A stretch of 64,000 nt of DNA from Prorocentrum cordatum. Lineage: Eukaryota; Sar; Dinophyceae; Prorocentrales; Prorocentraceae. Of this stretch, positions 12,216-63,655 are shown piece by piece. Each line of letters starts with the position of its first letter. The first letter of the stretch is position 1. Made by a program: the position numbers and the translations under genes. The stretch covers positions 37,501-101,500 of the forward strand of contig CAUYUJ010020582.1 of assembly GCA_963575745.1 (NCBI GenBank), in the 5' to 3' direction. The notes beneath the pieces are model-generated. The model did no database searches, was not told the origin of the DNA, and saw nothing but the letters and a program-made list of their open reading frames with translations.

Positions 12216-13510
12216 TTGCCACTGCGACTGTCATTGCGAATGCGACTGCGACTGAGAGAACAGCAGAATACTACAACTGGATTCTCGCCTGAATCTTAAG
12301 GGGAGTGCTTCCAGATATGCTTATACACATCGCTGTTAGGTTGCTTTGCCGGGATTTTTTTTCGGTTGTTCTCCCCGTCTTGATTTTGTGCTTACATTGT
12401 GAAACAACTTTGTAAACAATGTAGGCTCACGCTCAGCACGAGAGGTTTACAACATACAAGGCGTATAAACACGTCATATGCTTGAGTGCTTCCAGTGTGC
12501 CGCATGTAATCAAGCGAATCCTGGGGGACGTGCGAACTTCATAAACGTGCAACGCGACACACGTGAAGCATTGAAACGTGCTTGAAGTAAAGTAGCAGGG
12601 CCAATGACGTATTGCGCAGACTATGCACGATGCGCCACGGACACACATATATATATATATATATATAGATGTGCCAAGCCAGCCATTCATTTTTTTGGGA
12701 ATATGGAGCGCTGATAGTTGGGACATGCGGCTATGGGATGAGCAAGCACGATTCATACTTATACATATATATATATATGTATACACACATATACGAGCAT
12801 GTATGCGTTCTGACAACGTGCGTACAAACGTGTATGAGGTGGCGGACGGTGTATCCGATAGAGGATGAGAGTGGGTGAGGGAGGAAGAGAGCAGGAGGGG
12901 GAGGTAAGAAAGGAAAGGAGGTAGTAGGACGGAGAGAAGAGGAGACGGTGGTAGTAAGGTAGGAGTAGGAGGTAGTGATATAGGGGGAGGAGGTAGTGGA
13001 TGAGACCCAAGTGATGCAGTACAGGTGTGGTATTTGTTTTCGCCACCTGGAAGCGACTCCTTGAAAGACGAGTGCCTCACGACCCTGCCATGCCAGCGAG
13101 CGCCCAGTTCTGGAATCAGGATCGGCACTCCTATCCGTGTAGCCATACTAGTTGCAAGCAGGTTGGACCGGGCAATTGAAGACTGTCCAGCAAGAGCCTC
13201 TTCGTGAAGAGGAGCCCCCGTTGCACAATTGAAAGATCAGGGTCATCGCATTTCAGGGTCAAGCGAGAGCCCCGTTTTGAGAACGTATCGCCTTCATCAT
13301 TGTAATTGTTGGGCTCATTCAAGAAGAATCGGCGCGTCGCCCAGGAGAGCGCTTGCTTCATTTTTACGCCTTCCACACTCTCCCCATTGGTTTTTCAAGT
13401 CTCCAGATCCCACCGAGGCGAAGTCGTTTCAGGCCAACTGCCGATGCCGCCCTACCAACACATCATGAGTTTCGACCAGTAAGAGGGTTAAAGGAAACAG
13501 GAGTATAAAA
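12216..13510. other. No gene recognised; two TA tracts
   Basis: (TA)n runs at 12645-12668 and 12761-12779, and a purine-rich stretch at 12850-12990. No coding motif was seen. Confidence 0.4.
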
Positions 13511-13513
13511 GAT

Positions 13514-13602
13514 AAGATGCTGCTGCTGCTGCTGATGATAATGATGATGATGATGATGATGATGGTGAGGATGATGATGGTGAGGATGATGATGATTCTT
13601 AC

Positions 13603-13660
<58 letters not shown>

Positions 13661-13676
13661 CTGATTATGATGATGA

Positions 13677-13710
<34 letters not shown>

Positions 13711-13830
13711 GGTGGTGGTGGTGGTGATGATGATGATGATGATGATGATGCCGATGCTGATGCTGATGATGATGCTGATGATGCTGATGCTGGTGCTGAT
13801 GCTGCTGCTGCTGATGCTGATGAGGAGGAG
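13514..13830. repeat. (GAT)n microsatellite
   Basis: ATG/GAT/GCT triplets with a block of GGT at 13693-13724. Reads as poly-Asp, poly-Met or poly-His/Ile depending on frame. Confidence 0.97.
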
Positions 13831-13860
13831 GAGGAAAGGGAGAACGTGGAGAGAGGGCAA

Positions 13861-14013
13861 GACTGCAGCTTGGCGGCGAACAGGAAGCCAACCCTGCTCA
13901 TGCCGGCGAAGGAGATCAAGCAAGGAGGCATCGGGCACGCGCAGTTTATCCTCGACAAGCCGGGTAAGATCCAGGATGTCTTTGTGCTCTATTTTTCTTG
14001 GGGTAACCCGTAA
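13861..14013 (+). CDS. Exon-like open frame, unrecognised protein
   Basis: After the GAT tract the + strand reads an ordered frame that includes KPTLLMPAKEIKQGGIGHAQ and then FILDKPG, ending at TAA 14011-14013. Directly after the codons for DKPG lies GGTAAGATC, a textbook GT donor context, so this may be an exon ending near 13971 with a stop reached by read-through into an intron. The minus strand over the same bases is also open. I do not recognise the product. A coding exon of an unidentified gene or chance are both possible. Confidence 0.25.
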   Translation, partial: DCSLAANRKPTLLMPAKEIKQGGIGHAQFILDKPGKIQDVFVLYFSWGNP

Positions 14014-14139
14014 GGGCTTCGCCCTCTGCCGCTGGCCCCCTCTATAATTCATGGGAGATTCTAGAACTATGCTGGGACGTGTCGGCGCTATGTTGCAAAC
14101 CTTCTGAGGACATCATGCGAGGGTGATTGGCGTTCAGCA

Positions 14140-14830
14140 AGCACCCTCCTCCTCCTCCTCCTCCTTTTTTCTGCGCAGGCCGCTAGGCGATCACACCTGT
14201 GCCTCCTCCTCCTCCTCCTCCTCCTGAGATGGTGGAACTGCCGTAGAACGCTTCGTGTCCTTCTCAGGGCGCGACTCCATGGTCACTTGGGAGGGACCCT
14301 TGGCCTCGGGAGCGCGCGCTGGACCTGTCGCGTCCCCGGCAAGGGAATCTGTCGTGTACTTTTTGTAGGACGGCCTCTGGCCTCGGAGGCGGTGCAGTCT
14401 ACAGGCGATGCTGGCCTCGGGAGCGCGCGTCTGGCGCACTGTGCAAGGGAGTCTGGACTCGTGAGTGCGGCTCTGGTGCGCCGTATGCATGGCTTCGGGT
14501 CTCGGAGAGGCGCGACCCTCGTGACTTTACGGTGGGCTCCGGCCTCGGGGGCGCGAGTTTTTTAGTTTCCTTTTATTTTTTGTTTTTTTTTTTTTCTTTT
14601 TTTCTTTTGAAGTTTTCCGTTTTGAAGTGCGCGAGTCTGGCGTATTCTGCCAGGGATTCGGGCATCTGGGGCGCGAATCTGGCGTAACTGAAAAAGGAGT
14701 CTGGCTTGGGGAGCGCGAGCCAGTCTCAATTTACGATGGACTCTTGCCGCGGGAGCGCGAATCTGGCGTAGTGTAGCATTCTGTCTTCGGGAGCGCAACT
14801 GCGGCGTAACTTACGAGGAAAGTGGCTCTG
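14140..14830. repeat. CCT runs and a degenerate 40-60-bp repeat (CTCGGGAGCGCGA...CTGGCGTA)
   Basis: Short CTC runs at 14142-14163 and 14203-14225. They are followed by at least eight degenerate units sharing CTCGGGAGCGCGA, TCTGGCGTA and a trailing AGGGA.TCTGG. A run of T and C-broken T lies at 14570-14610. Confidence 0.7.
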
Positions 14831-15304
14831 GCAACACAGCGAATTTTGAGAACCCCGCAGGGGGAGGGTAATTCAGCGGTTTCTTTTCGGCTCCCCCCTT
14901 ACGCGGATCAGTAACAGTTTACTGTAGGAAGCAGGAAGTACAGTTGTAGCACTGCAGACTGGAAACTGGAGACTGCAGTGGAACTCGGACTGGGACCGAT
15001 GAGCTCAGGACCGGTATCTACGTTGCTAGCGCAGCCTGGTGGCCCCACAAAGGGGCCTGCGGACTTCGTGGCTTCTTCTCATACTTACTCCCTCTCGCTG
15101 GCCCCCTCCTCCCAGGGCCCCCCAGGGCTTTCTAGGCAGGAGCCTGCCAGGGCTTCTCAATGCTTCCAGGGCTTCCCTTCCCCCTCAAAGTTCCTTCCTG
15201 ACACGCTGTTGGTCAGGCGAGGAGGAGGAGTTATCTGTAAGTAAAAGATGGAGGGATAGAAGGAGGGAGCAGGAGCAGGAAACGTACAATGAGGAATGTG
15301 TTGT

Positions 15305-15969
15305 TATTGATGATGATGCGGATGATGCTGAGGAGGATGATGATGAGGATGAGAACGAGGACGATGATGATGATGATGACGATGATGATGCTAGTGATGA
15401 CGATGACGATGATGATGATGATGATGATGATGATGAGGATAATGATGATACTGATGCTGCTGATGATGATGGTGTTGATGATGACGCTGATGATTATGCT
15501 GCTGATGATAATGATGGTACTCATGTTGACGATGACGATGCTGATGGTGATGCTGATGCCGATGATGAAGATGCTGATGCTTGCTGATGGTGATGATTAT
15601 GATGATGAGGTTAATGATGATGCTGATGATGACGATGATGATGATGATGATGCTACTGATGATGATTGTGCTGATGATGATGAGGATAATTATGATGCTG
15701 ATTACGATGTTGATGATGATGCTGATGATGCTGATTATGATGATGACGACGATGCTGATGATTATGATATTGATCATGAAGATGACGATGTTGATGATGA
15801 TTATGATGATGCCGATGATGCTGATGATGATGCTGATGCTGCTGCTGCTGATGTTGATGATGATGGTGGTGGTGATGTTGGCGATGCTGATGCTGCTGAT
15901 TATGATGATGATACTTATGCTGATGATGATGCTGATGATGAGGATTATGTTTCTGATGATGATGATGAC

Positions 15970-16024
<55 letters not shown>

Positions 16025-16055
16025 TTGATGTTGATGTTGATGTTGATGTTGATGT

Positions 16056-16088
<33 letters not shown>

Positions 16089-16100
16089 GGAGGAGGAGGA
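15305..16100. repeat. (GAT)n microsatellite, 0.8 kb
   Basis: GATGATGCT/GATGACGAT triplets, with GTTGAT hexamers at 16021-16058. The long Asp, Met or Ile ORFs are its translation and not genes. Confidence 0.97.
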
Positions 16101-16118
16101 GGATGCCGTTCAGTGTTA

Positions 16119-16560
16119 ACCAGTTGTTTCCTCCCTTCTTTGAAGGCGAAAACAGCAGGTTCTCAGAAGTTGGCTTGACATCTTCTGACAATTTTGGTGT
16201 GTACGAAAGAGTCCCATCATACAACCAGACACAGTGTATCTTTGTATTCAAAAGGTACGCGTGGTGTTTTCGCACAGTCGGAAACAGAGGTGTCGTTCGT
16301 GACAGCGTTGGCCTGCCCCGTGTGGTTGGTTGTGGCAGGTCCTGAAGAGGATAGCCAACCACACGCCGAAACGCTGGAGACGGACTGGACCAGGGGTGCC
16401 CGAAAGAGTGGGCATATTCAGTCCTCGACCAGAAAGGGAACCAAAGGAAGTTGCGCAGTCAATTGCTTCCCGGCGACCCTGGCGCGGTTGTCCGTTGTCA
16501 GGCGAGCCTGAGGCGGGTGTACAAAGAATGCCTTGTATGTTGCACTAATATGAATATGCT
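16119..16560. repeat. Direct duplication, copy 1 (about 440 bp)
   Basis: Highly similar (about 90-95% by eye) to 16820-17262 and about 701 bp upstream of it. Shared landmarks: TTTGAAG.C.AAAACAGCAGG, CACAGTGTATCTTTGTATTC and GGCAGGTCCTGAAGAGGATA. Both copies keep the same open frames for about 100 codons (for example 16194-16511), but the product is not recognised and the frame could be open by common descent. Confidence 0.9.
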
Positions 16561-16819
16561 GTGCAAGTGACCGGTTATCAGCCGAAAATCTCTCCAGGAG
16601 CTCGTCTTCGGTGGTGCGGCCTTTTTCCCAACAGTCAGAGAGGTAACAGTGGTGGCTTTACCAAAAAGGGGGCTTCGCAGGTACGGTCTGATTATCCACG
16701 AGCGCCTGACGCAGGCGTCGGGTGGCTCACACCCAAGGGCCGTTGTTAGTGTCCGGTCAAGGAGAAGGGGGCGATCGCCAGGCTTAGCTGCGGTTGCCGG
16801 CGGTGTCACGACAGAGGGG

Positions 16820-17262
16820 GCAGTTGTTCCGTCCTTTCTTTGAAGACCAAAACAGCAGGCTCTCAGAGCTTGGCTTAACATCTCCCGGCAGTTTCTGGTG
16901 GGTACGAAGGAATCCCAGAAAACAGCCAGACACAGTGTATCTTTGTATTCAAAAGGTACACGTGGTGTTTTCGCACAGTCGGAAACAGAGGTGTCGTTCG
17001 TGACAGCGTCGGCCTGCCCCGTGTGGTTGGTTGTGGCAGGTCCTGAAGAGGATAGCCAACCACACGCCGAAACGTTGGAGACGGACTGGACCAGGGGTGC
17101 CCGAAAGATTGGGCATATTCAGTCTTCGACCAGAAAGGGAGACAAAGGACATTGCGCAGTCAACTGCTTCTCGGCGACCCTGGCGCGGTTGTCCGTTGTC
17201 AGGCGAGCGTGAGGCGGGTGTACAAATAACGCCTTGTATGTTGCACTAACATGGGTATGCTT
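16820..17262. repeat. Direct duplication, copy 2
   Basis: Second copy of the segment at 16119-16560. Differences are mostly substitutions. The intervening 260 bp are not duplicated. Confidence 0.9.
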
Positions 17263-17319
17263 CGCGAGTGATGAAACCGGAAACCCATCAACGATGTTGC
17301 AATCAACCGTCCCTCCAAG

Positions 17320-18000
17320 CTCCCTCTTCATAGCCCCCCTGGAAGGATTTATTTCCACTGATGGAAGTGCCCCGTTGGGAGAGTCCTGAACCGTGCCAGA
17401 GCATCACTCACGGGACTTCAAAACCGCGAAGCAACCTTGTTGTTGCGCCTTGGCGATCCTGAGTCGCTCCCGACCATTATTCCTGGGACTTCACGAAGCG
17501 GTTGCGCCCTGACAACCTTATCTAAGTACGTTAGCCATGGAATCTTGTGAGCTTCTTGTAACATTCAGCGGCGTTTAGGCGAGAACCCCCTTTTGAAAAG
17601 GAACCGCTTTCCAACGGTGAAGCCCGTACAACATTTTACAACGAACGTGCGCAGCGCCAATGCGAGAACCACATTTTGAAAAGGAGCCGCCCTCCATCCG
17701 TAAACCTTTTAAAGCCAATGTGCGCGGCGCGAAGGCGATACCCAACCGCCCTTTTTCCGTAAAACTTTTGCAAATGTTTGGAATGACTGTGTGCGGCGTC
17801 AAGGCGCGAAACACATTTCATTTTGGAAACCTCCCGCCCTCTATCTATGAAACTGTTGTCAAATGTGGAACTTCAGGGTCATGAGTGGTAGGGGAATCTC
17901 ATGCGAAACGCCCTGCCCGCCCTTCCGACACGCCTCGGGTTGCGACAGAGAGGAGTTGTTTACAAGGAGTGAAAGGGGAGGAGGAGGAGGGGGAAGAAAA
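17320..18000. repeat. Composite dispersed repeat, copy 1
   Basis: Three parts in the same order as 29165-29985: a CTCTTCATAG..CC head with GTGCCAGA.CA.CA words; four to five 75-80-bp minisatellite units marked by GTGTGCGCGGCGC.AAGGCGA and ACATTTTGAAAA (17560-17860); then a tail with CTTCAGGGTCAT.AGTGGT that runs into a GGA tract. Confidence 0.85.
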
Positions 18001-18720
18001 ATATGAGGAGGATGGGTAGGAGGATGAGTAGGAGGAGGTGGAGCAGGAGGAGGAGGAGGGGGAGGAGGAGGGGGAGGACTTGGAGGATGAGGAGGAGTTG
18101 GAGTAGGACGATGAGGAGGATGAGGGGGATTGTGCTTCAATAGTTCTGGGGTGACCACTGGTCCGGGGACGGAACCCTGCAGATTGGGGGTTGTGCCCCT
18201 GCAGTCGCGGTGCGTGGGGCCCTTGTAGTCGGGGGCGGGGGGCCTGCAGGCCGGAGGGGGTGGCCCTTGCAGTACGGGGGGACGTCCTGCAGTCGGGGGA
18301 GAGGCTCCTGCGTTCCGGGCGCGCGGGGGAAGCTTTCTCGCACCAGCCACACAGCGCTCATCAAACACAGCATCACGCGCAACGCAAGCGACGCGCAGCA
18401 CACGAGCAAGCGCGCGCGCGCACGGTCCCGTTTGCAGGCGGGCGCTCGGCGGTTCCGCTGACAGAGCGCGCGCGGGTGCGAGGAGCCGTCCTCCAAGACA
18501 GAAGTGCCACCCTTCGCGGCCTCTCTGTCATGGCAATTTTTTGCGCCTGTGCTGGAGTATACGTAGTCCGTGGGGGGGGTTGGTCCTGTAGTCCAGGGGG
18601 AGGTGCCTGCAGTCCAGTCGGGGGGGGCGTGGGCCCTTGTAGTCTCGGCGAGTGTGCCCTGTAGTCTGGGATGGGGCCCTTGTAATCTGGTGGGCCCTTT
18701 TAGTCTGGGGGCCCAGATCT
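18001..18720. repeat. GGA tract and degenerate CCTGCAGTCGGGGG repeats
   Basis: GGA/GAG sequence to about 18125. Degenerate units of about 28 bp with CCTGCAGTC.GGGGG or CCCTTGTAGTCTGGGG follow at 18170-18310 and 18560-18720. Between them lies GC-rich unique DNA. Confidence 0.7.
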
Positions 18721-18930
18721 GTTGAGTTGCCCAGAGTGCAGGGAGGCTGGACAAAGTGGCCCGTATCAGCCTTTCCACTCTTTTGGGCCCTGGCCAGTCT
18801 CCCTCCCGTGTTCCCAGCGCAGCATCGACCCGCCCGCTCACGGCTTCCCGAAGCTCTTCTTATGCGCGCCGGGGCGGCCAGCGGTTCGGGGCGCCCGAGG
18901 ACAGCCGCGAGAGTCCGAGAGTGAGGACAG

Positions 18931-59323
<40,393 letters not shown>

Positions 59324-59506
59324 CGTGCGAGGCGCGCCCCGGGGCAGGCTCGGCCCCGGGCCCCGAGGGCGCCCCCCCGGCGCCTGCTCTCCGCAGTGGC
59401 CCCTCCGGCGGCAGAGGTCGTGGGCCGCGCACTGCCCCCCCTGCAGTCGCCGCAGTACCTCTGCAGCACCCTCAGGTCGGGCATGTCCCCCTGCAGGCGG
59501 AGCATG

Positions 59507-59740
59507 GAATGATGGGCCTGTTTTCCACCACCACTACCATAAGTTGGAGGGGGGAAGGAGGTGGAGGACGAGGAGGAGGACGAAGAGGAGGAGGAGGACG
59601 AAGAGGAGGAGGAGGGGGGATCCTCCTCCTCTTCGTCCTCCTCCTCCTCTTCGTCCTCCTCCTCCTCTTCGTCCTCCTCCTCGTCCTCCACCTCCTTCCC
59701 CCCTCCAACTTATGGTGGTGGTGGTGGAAAACATGCCCAT
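59507..59740. repeat. Long hairpin (inverted repeat) downstream of the CDPK stop
   Basis: Arms of about 110 bp meet at GGATCC near 59620. The left arm runs ATGATGGGCCTG, TTTTCCACCACCACTACCAT, AAGTTGGAGGGGGGAAGGAG, then GGACGAAGAGGAGGA units. The right arm is the reverse complement with one extra 15-bp unit and very few substitutions. It begins about 185 bp after the TGA, so it may lie in the 3' untranslated region. Each arm outer end carries a GGGACATGCCCGACCT-like word nearby (58210, 59475 inverted). Confidence 0.92.
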
Positions 59741-60599
59741 CATGGAAGGAAAGTGGTCAAAAAATGCCCCCCAAATCAAATCGTCCCCAGAGTATTTTTG
59801 GGCCATCTCTGACTCTTCCCCCTGTGGAGGGACAGGCCCGACTTCAGAGTACCCTCTGCCCGTTTCCTGCAGGGGGGGCCCTGCAGCAGTGGCACCGGAT
59901 GCGTGCCCGCTCAGGCCGCTCCACACGCCGAGCGGTTTTCGCCACGAGCGCGAGCGAGCCGCCCAATGACAGCGGCTCGACGTGACAATCGCGGTGGTGC
60001 TTCGCCTGCCCTGTGCCCCCGACGCCCCCGAGGCTCGCCTCGAGAGGGATCCGGGCTGTCAGCTGAAGGCATCTCGATGAGGGGGGCAATGGGACTCAGA
60101 TGGTGTTCATTTCTCGGTGTCGAGCTCAATGCACAATCCTGCCAGCGTCCGAGCAGCCGGCCTGGGCCCAAACGGCCTGCGGTCGGAGAGAGCACGTGTG
60201 CTATCAGGCAGAGTGGATCACGGAGATGGGGATTGGGATCCAAACGGGGTTCAGCCCAAAAGGGGGGAATTGGGGTACCGGAGGACAGCGGGACCACTTT
60301 TCCTGGGACCAGCTTCGGTCTCTCGTCACACACTGGACTGGCCGTCCCACGCCAGGCCATCAGAGGGTAGTCCCTGACTCCTCCTCCCTCCTCTGCTCTC
60401 TCTCCTCTGCGGGCTTCTCCTCGAGGTTTCTTTCTCCTGCGCCTGCCTCCTCCTCCTCCTCCTCCTCCTCCTCCTCCTCCTTCTGCTCTCCCTTCTCCTC
60501 TCTCCTGCCGTGGTGCTCTCTCGCGTCAAGAGCTCCTCGCGATGCTCCTCTGGATCGTGACTTGGGCTCTCGTTGAGCGCCCGCTCGTTGAGGTGCCCG
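59741..60599. other. Between CDPK and the copia remnant: no gene recognised
   Basis: GC-rich DNA with a CTC tract at 60440-60483. Open frames have no motif. Confidence 0.45.
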
Positions 60600-62350
60600 T
60601 CCTCATCTATCAGGTATCGATCCTCCTGTCACGACGTCCGCGATGGCGAGGCTGCCCTCCCTGGGGTCGACCGCAGTCATCGGGTCCGCGGGCATGCGCC
60701 CGTGCGGCACCCGGCGCACTTGAGGGCCCACGGCGCCCACGGCACTCTTGCCATCCCTCCCCTCACGACTGCCAGCTCGGTCGCACTGCGGCGGTCGGCT
60801 CGGCTTCCCGCGGTGTTGCGGGAGACGGTTTCGAAGATCGGCTTGGCGTCGACGATGGCCAGGCTGGAGGCCTTCTCGCCGATGTCGCACGTTCTGGGCA
60901 GGAGGACCTGGAAGGGAGACTGGTTCTGAAACCAGTCGGGGGTGGAGACATCGGCGAGCATGGCATCTCGACAGGTGACCTTGAGCCGCTGGGCCTCCGC
61001 TGCTGCGCCCGAGAGGGCCAGCGTTTCCGCGGTCCCAGTGGAGGCCACAGCACTTTTCAGCCGCTGCGACTTCCATTAAAGCACGCTCACGCGTGCCCTC
61101 GTGTTGGATCGGATGGCGCCGTCGGCCGCCATCACGATCCAGGCTCCCTGAGCCCCCCCGTTCTGGGCTGGGCCAGGCCCCCCGCGTCTGAGGCCGTTAC
61201 CATGGTGAGGCTGAGTGGGTCGATGGGCCAGACCATGAGGTACTGAGCCGCGATGGATTTGAGGTGTCGGCACACCTTGTTGGCCATGGCGGCATCCTCC
61301 ACCAGGGGTGGACAGAGCTCCTGAGAGGAGCGAGGCATTGCCGGAAACGTCCGGCCTGGAGTCTCTGGCGACCCACTGAACTTGGGCCACCAGAGTGCGG
61401 CAGCTGGAGACCTCCGCGTCGGTGAGCGGCTGCTGCAGATCGGCTCGCCTCTTGCGATCCAGTGGCACAGGAGCAAGCTGTTCCTGGATGTATTTCCCTT
61501 GCTCCACTATGGCCTTCTGGCCCACCTGACGAAGGTGGCGGCCTGCGTTGTCGGGTCTTGTCAACCTGCCATTTGCCGAACTGGAACCTCTTGGTAATCT
61601 GGTCTTTGAACTCAGCCTCAGTCTCGGGTGCGGTTGCAATGGTGAGGTCGTCAACCTCTATCACCATCAGAGCGTCCAGTGATCCGGCCATGGATCGCCT
61701 CAACCAGCATCCCTTTTCGGAGTCCTTGCTCTCGCAGCCAGTCTGTGAGGGTGCGATGCCACAGCAGCGGGGCATCATTGAGCCCGTAGACTTCATCGAC
61801 CAGCTCGATGAGCTGGTCATTCTTCAGCCCCAGCCCGTCGCACACCTCACAGTAGATGGACCCTTTTGGTTTCTCCATGGGCGACGACTTGCAAAAGGTG
61901 TTCTTGCAGTCGGCCTCCTGCATCTCCCACCCCAAGGATGCTATCGCCTGGAGGGCCGTCAGGACTGTCTCGCCCTAAGGGGTGTGTGCGTGCACTTGGA
62001 GGCCCCCTCTGTCAGGGTCTTGTAACCCCCGGACGGACCGCCGGCTCTTGGGAACCGGGGCCTCCCCCAATCCCTGGACCGGCTTGAAGCGCCAGACCAT
62101 CCTCGACGAAAAGATGCGGTCTGGTAATCGTCTCCTCTCGGATCGCGCCTCCTCGGATCCGAGAATCCGACCGGCCTTCCAGTCCACGATGGCCTGCCAT
62201 TCCTTGGCGTCGGCTGCCCGAAACCTCTTCACATCCGTTGGCTCCAGCTGCCGGAGGGTCACCTTGGCTTCCCTCCGGTTGTTCTTCTTTCTTTCTTTTT
62301 TATCCGTAAGGGCTTCACCCCCTGCCGCCGGCCCCTTCTCTCGGAGAATG
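60600..62350 (-). pseudogene. Ty1/copia-type retrotransposon remnant: reverse transcriptase and RNase H
   Basis: Read on the minus strand. From about 62300: AKVTLRQLEPTDVKRFRAAD, EWQAIVDWKAGRIL and LPDRIFSSRMVWRFK, the N-terminal RT region. Then TVLTALQAIASLGWEMQEAD, KGSIYCEVCDGLG and DEVYGLNDAPLLWHRTLTDW. The polymerase VDD box is at 61647-61655 in MVIEVDDLTIAT, then TLVAQVQWVARDSRPD. The RNase H part has GTAETLALSGAAAEAQRL and LAIVDAKPIFETV. An in-frame TAG lies at 61975-61977, and frameshifts occur near 61690, 61550, 61320, 61150 and 61060, so it is non-functional. Integrase was not found, so the element is truncated or continues outside. Confidence 0.85.
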
Positions 62351-62419
62351 GGCCATGGAAGAGCGAAGTCATGAGGATTTGGCTTCGCCGTGAAGCAGTG
62401 TCGGGACCTGTTTGTTTTT

Positions 62420-62940
62420 CGACCCTGACCCTACGGATCTGTGTGAGGGGTGCCGCCGAATTTCAGAAATGTAGCAAATCCCCTGTGTTTTTGGACCCTG
62501 ACCCTGCGGATCTGCGTGAGGGGTGCCGCCGAATTTCAGAAATGTTGCAAATCCGCTGATTTTTTGGACCCTGACCCTGCCGATCTGCGTGAGGGGTGCT
62601 AAGAAATTTCAGACGTGTGGCAAATCCTATGTGTTTCTGGACCCTGACCCCGCCGATCTGCGTGAGGGGTGCCAGGACATTCAGAAATGTGGCGAATCTT
62701 TTGTGTTTTTGAACCCTGACCCCGCCGATCTGTGTGAGTGGTGCAACCGAATTTCAGAAATGTGGCAAATCCTATGTGTTTTTGGACCCTGACCCCGCCG
62801 ATCTGCGTGAGGGGTGTCAGGAAATTTCAGACATGTGGCAAATATTATGTGTTTTTTTTTGTTTTTGGACCCTGACCCCGCCGATCTGCTTGAGGGGTGT
62901 CAGGACATTTCAGCCTAGTGGCGAATCTTTTGGTGTTTTG
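62420..62940. repeat. 73-bp tandem repeat, seven copies
   Basis: GACCCTGCGGATCTGCGTGA recurs every 71-83 bp from 62426 to 62890, each followed by GGGGTGCC and ATTTCAGAAATGTGGCAAAT. It sits between the RT remnant and the minus-strand ORF at 63170-63501. Confidence 0.93.
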
Positions 62941-63169
62941 GAATAAGCCATAACTGTAGCACCAGTAAGCAGCAAGAAGCAGAACTGTAACAGTGGCTGG
63001 AAGCTGCAACTGGTACAGCAAACTGCGAACCTCCGGCCTACAGCCTGGTGGCCCCACAAGGGGGCCGGCTGATTTCCGGGCGGATTTTTCTGGGGACTTG
63101 TTGTCTCGTTCGTGACTGGTGGTCGCCATGAAGGCAAGGTCTCGCGACTTGTCCTCGGAACTCGTTAGC

Positions 63170-63501
63170 TAAGGAGCCTCTGGAGCATCCTCGGGGGCAG
63201 TCGAGCCAAAACGGCTAAGAATGAAGCAACAGAACCCCTTCGGTCGGCTTTCAAAAATGCCCATCAGCTCACGCATGAGGAACTCGTCTTGCGGTTCGTC
63301 GGGCGACGCCCAGACGGCAAGACCGATTCCTTGTTCCCTCGGAACTCCCTCGGCAAGGTCACAGCCTGAGGTCGAGCAGACCTCGTGAATCAGAGGAGCG
63401 GTGAGCTGTCGTCCGTCGGGCGCCGTGACCGTGGTGATGGGCTGTCCCTGAGACCCCCAGAAGAGGCGGAAAGAGAGAAGGGAGTCTCTGTCTCTCTGCA
63501 T
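63170..63501 (-). CDS. Open frame, possible N-terminal fragment of the copia polyprotein
   Basis: 110 codons, including QPITTVTAPDGRQLTAPLIH and PDEPQDEFLMRELMGIFESR, ending EDAPEAP. Same strand as, and upstream of, the RT remnant, which is where integrase-RT linker sequence would lie. The assignment is by position and orientation only; no catalytic motif is visible. Confidence 0.35.
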
Positions 63502-63514
63502 CCTCGGTCTCCTC

Positions 63515-63655
63515 CTACTTCTCCTCCTCCTCCTCCTCCTCCTCCTCCTCCTCCTCCTCCTCCTCCTCCTCCTCCTCCTCCTCCTCCCCCTCCCCCTCCT
63601 CCCCCGCCTCCCCCTCCTCCCCCTCCTCCTCCTCCTCCTCCTCCTCCTCGATCGG
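63515..63655. repeat. (CTC)n tract
   Basis: CTC triplets with CCC interruptions. On the minus strand one frame reads a poly-Glu run preceded by HRHAFRSTALTPIEEE, so the tract may lie within the old polyprotein linker. Confidence 0.95.
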
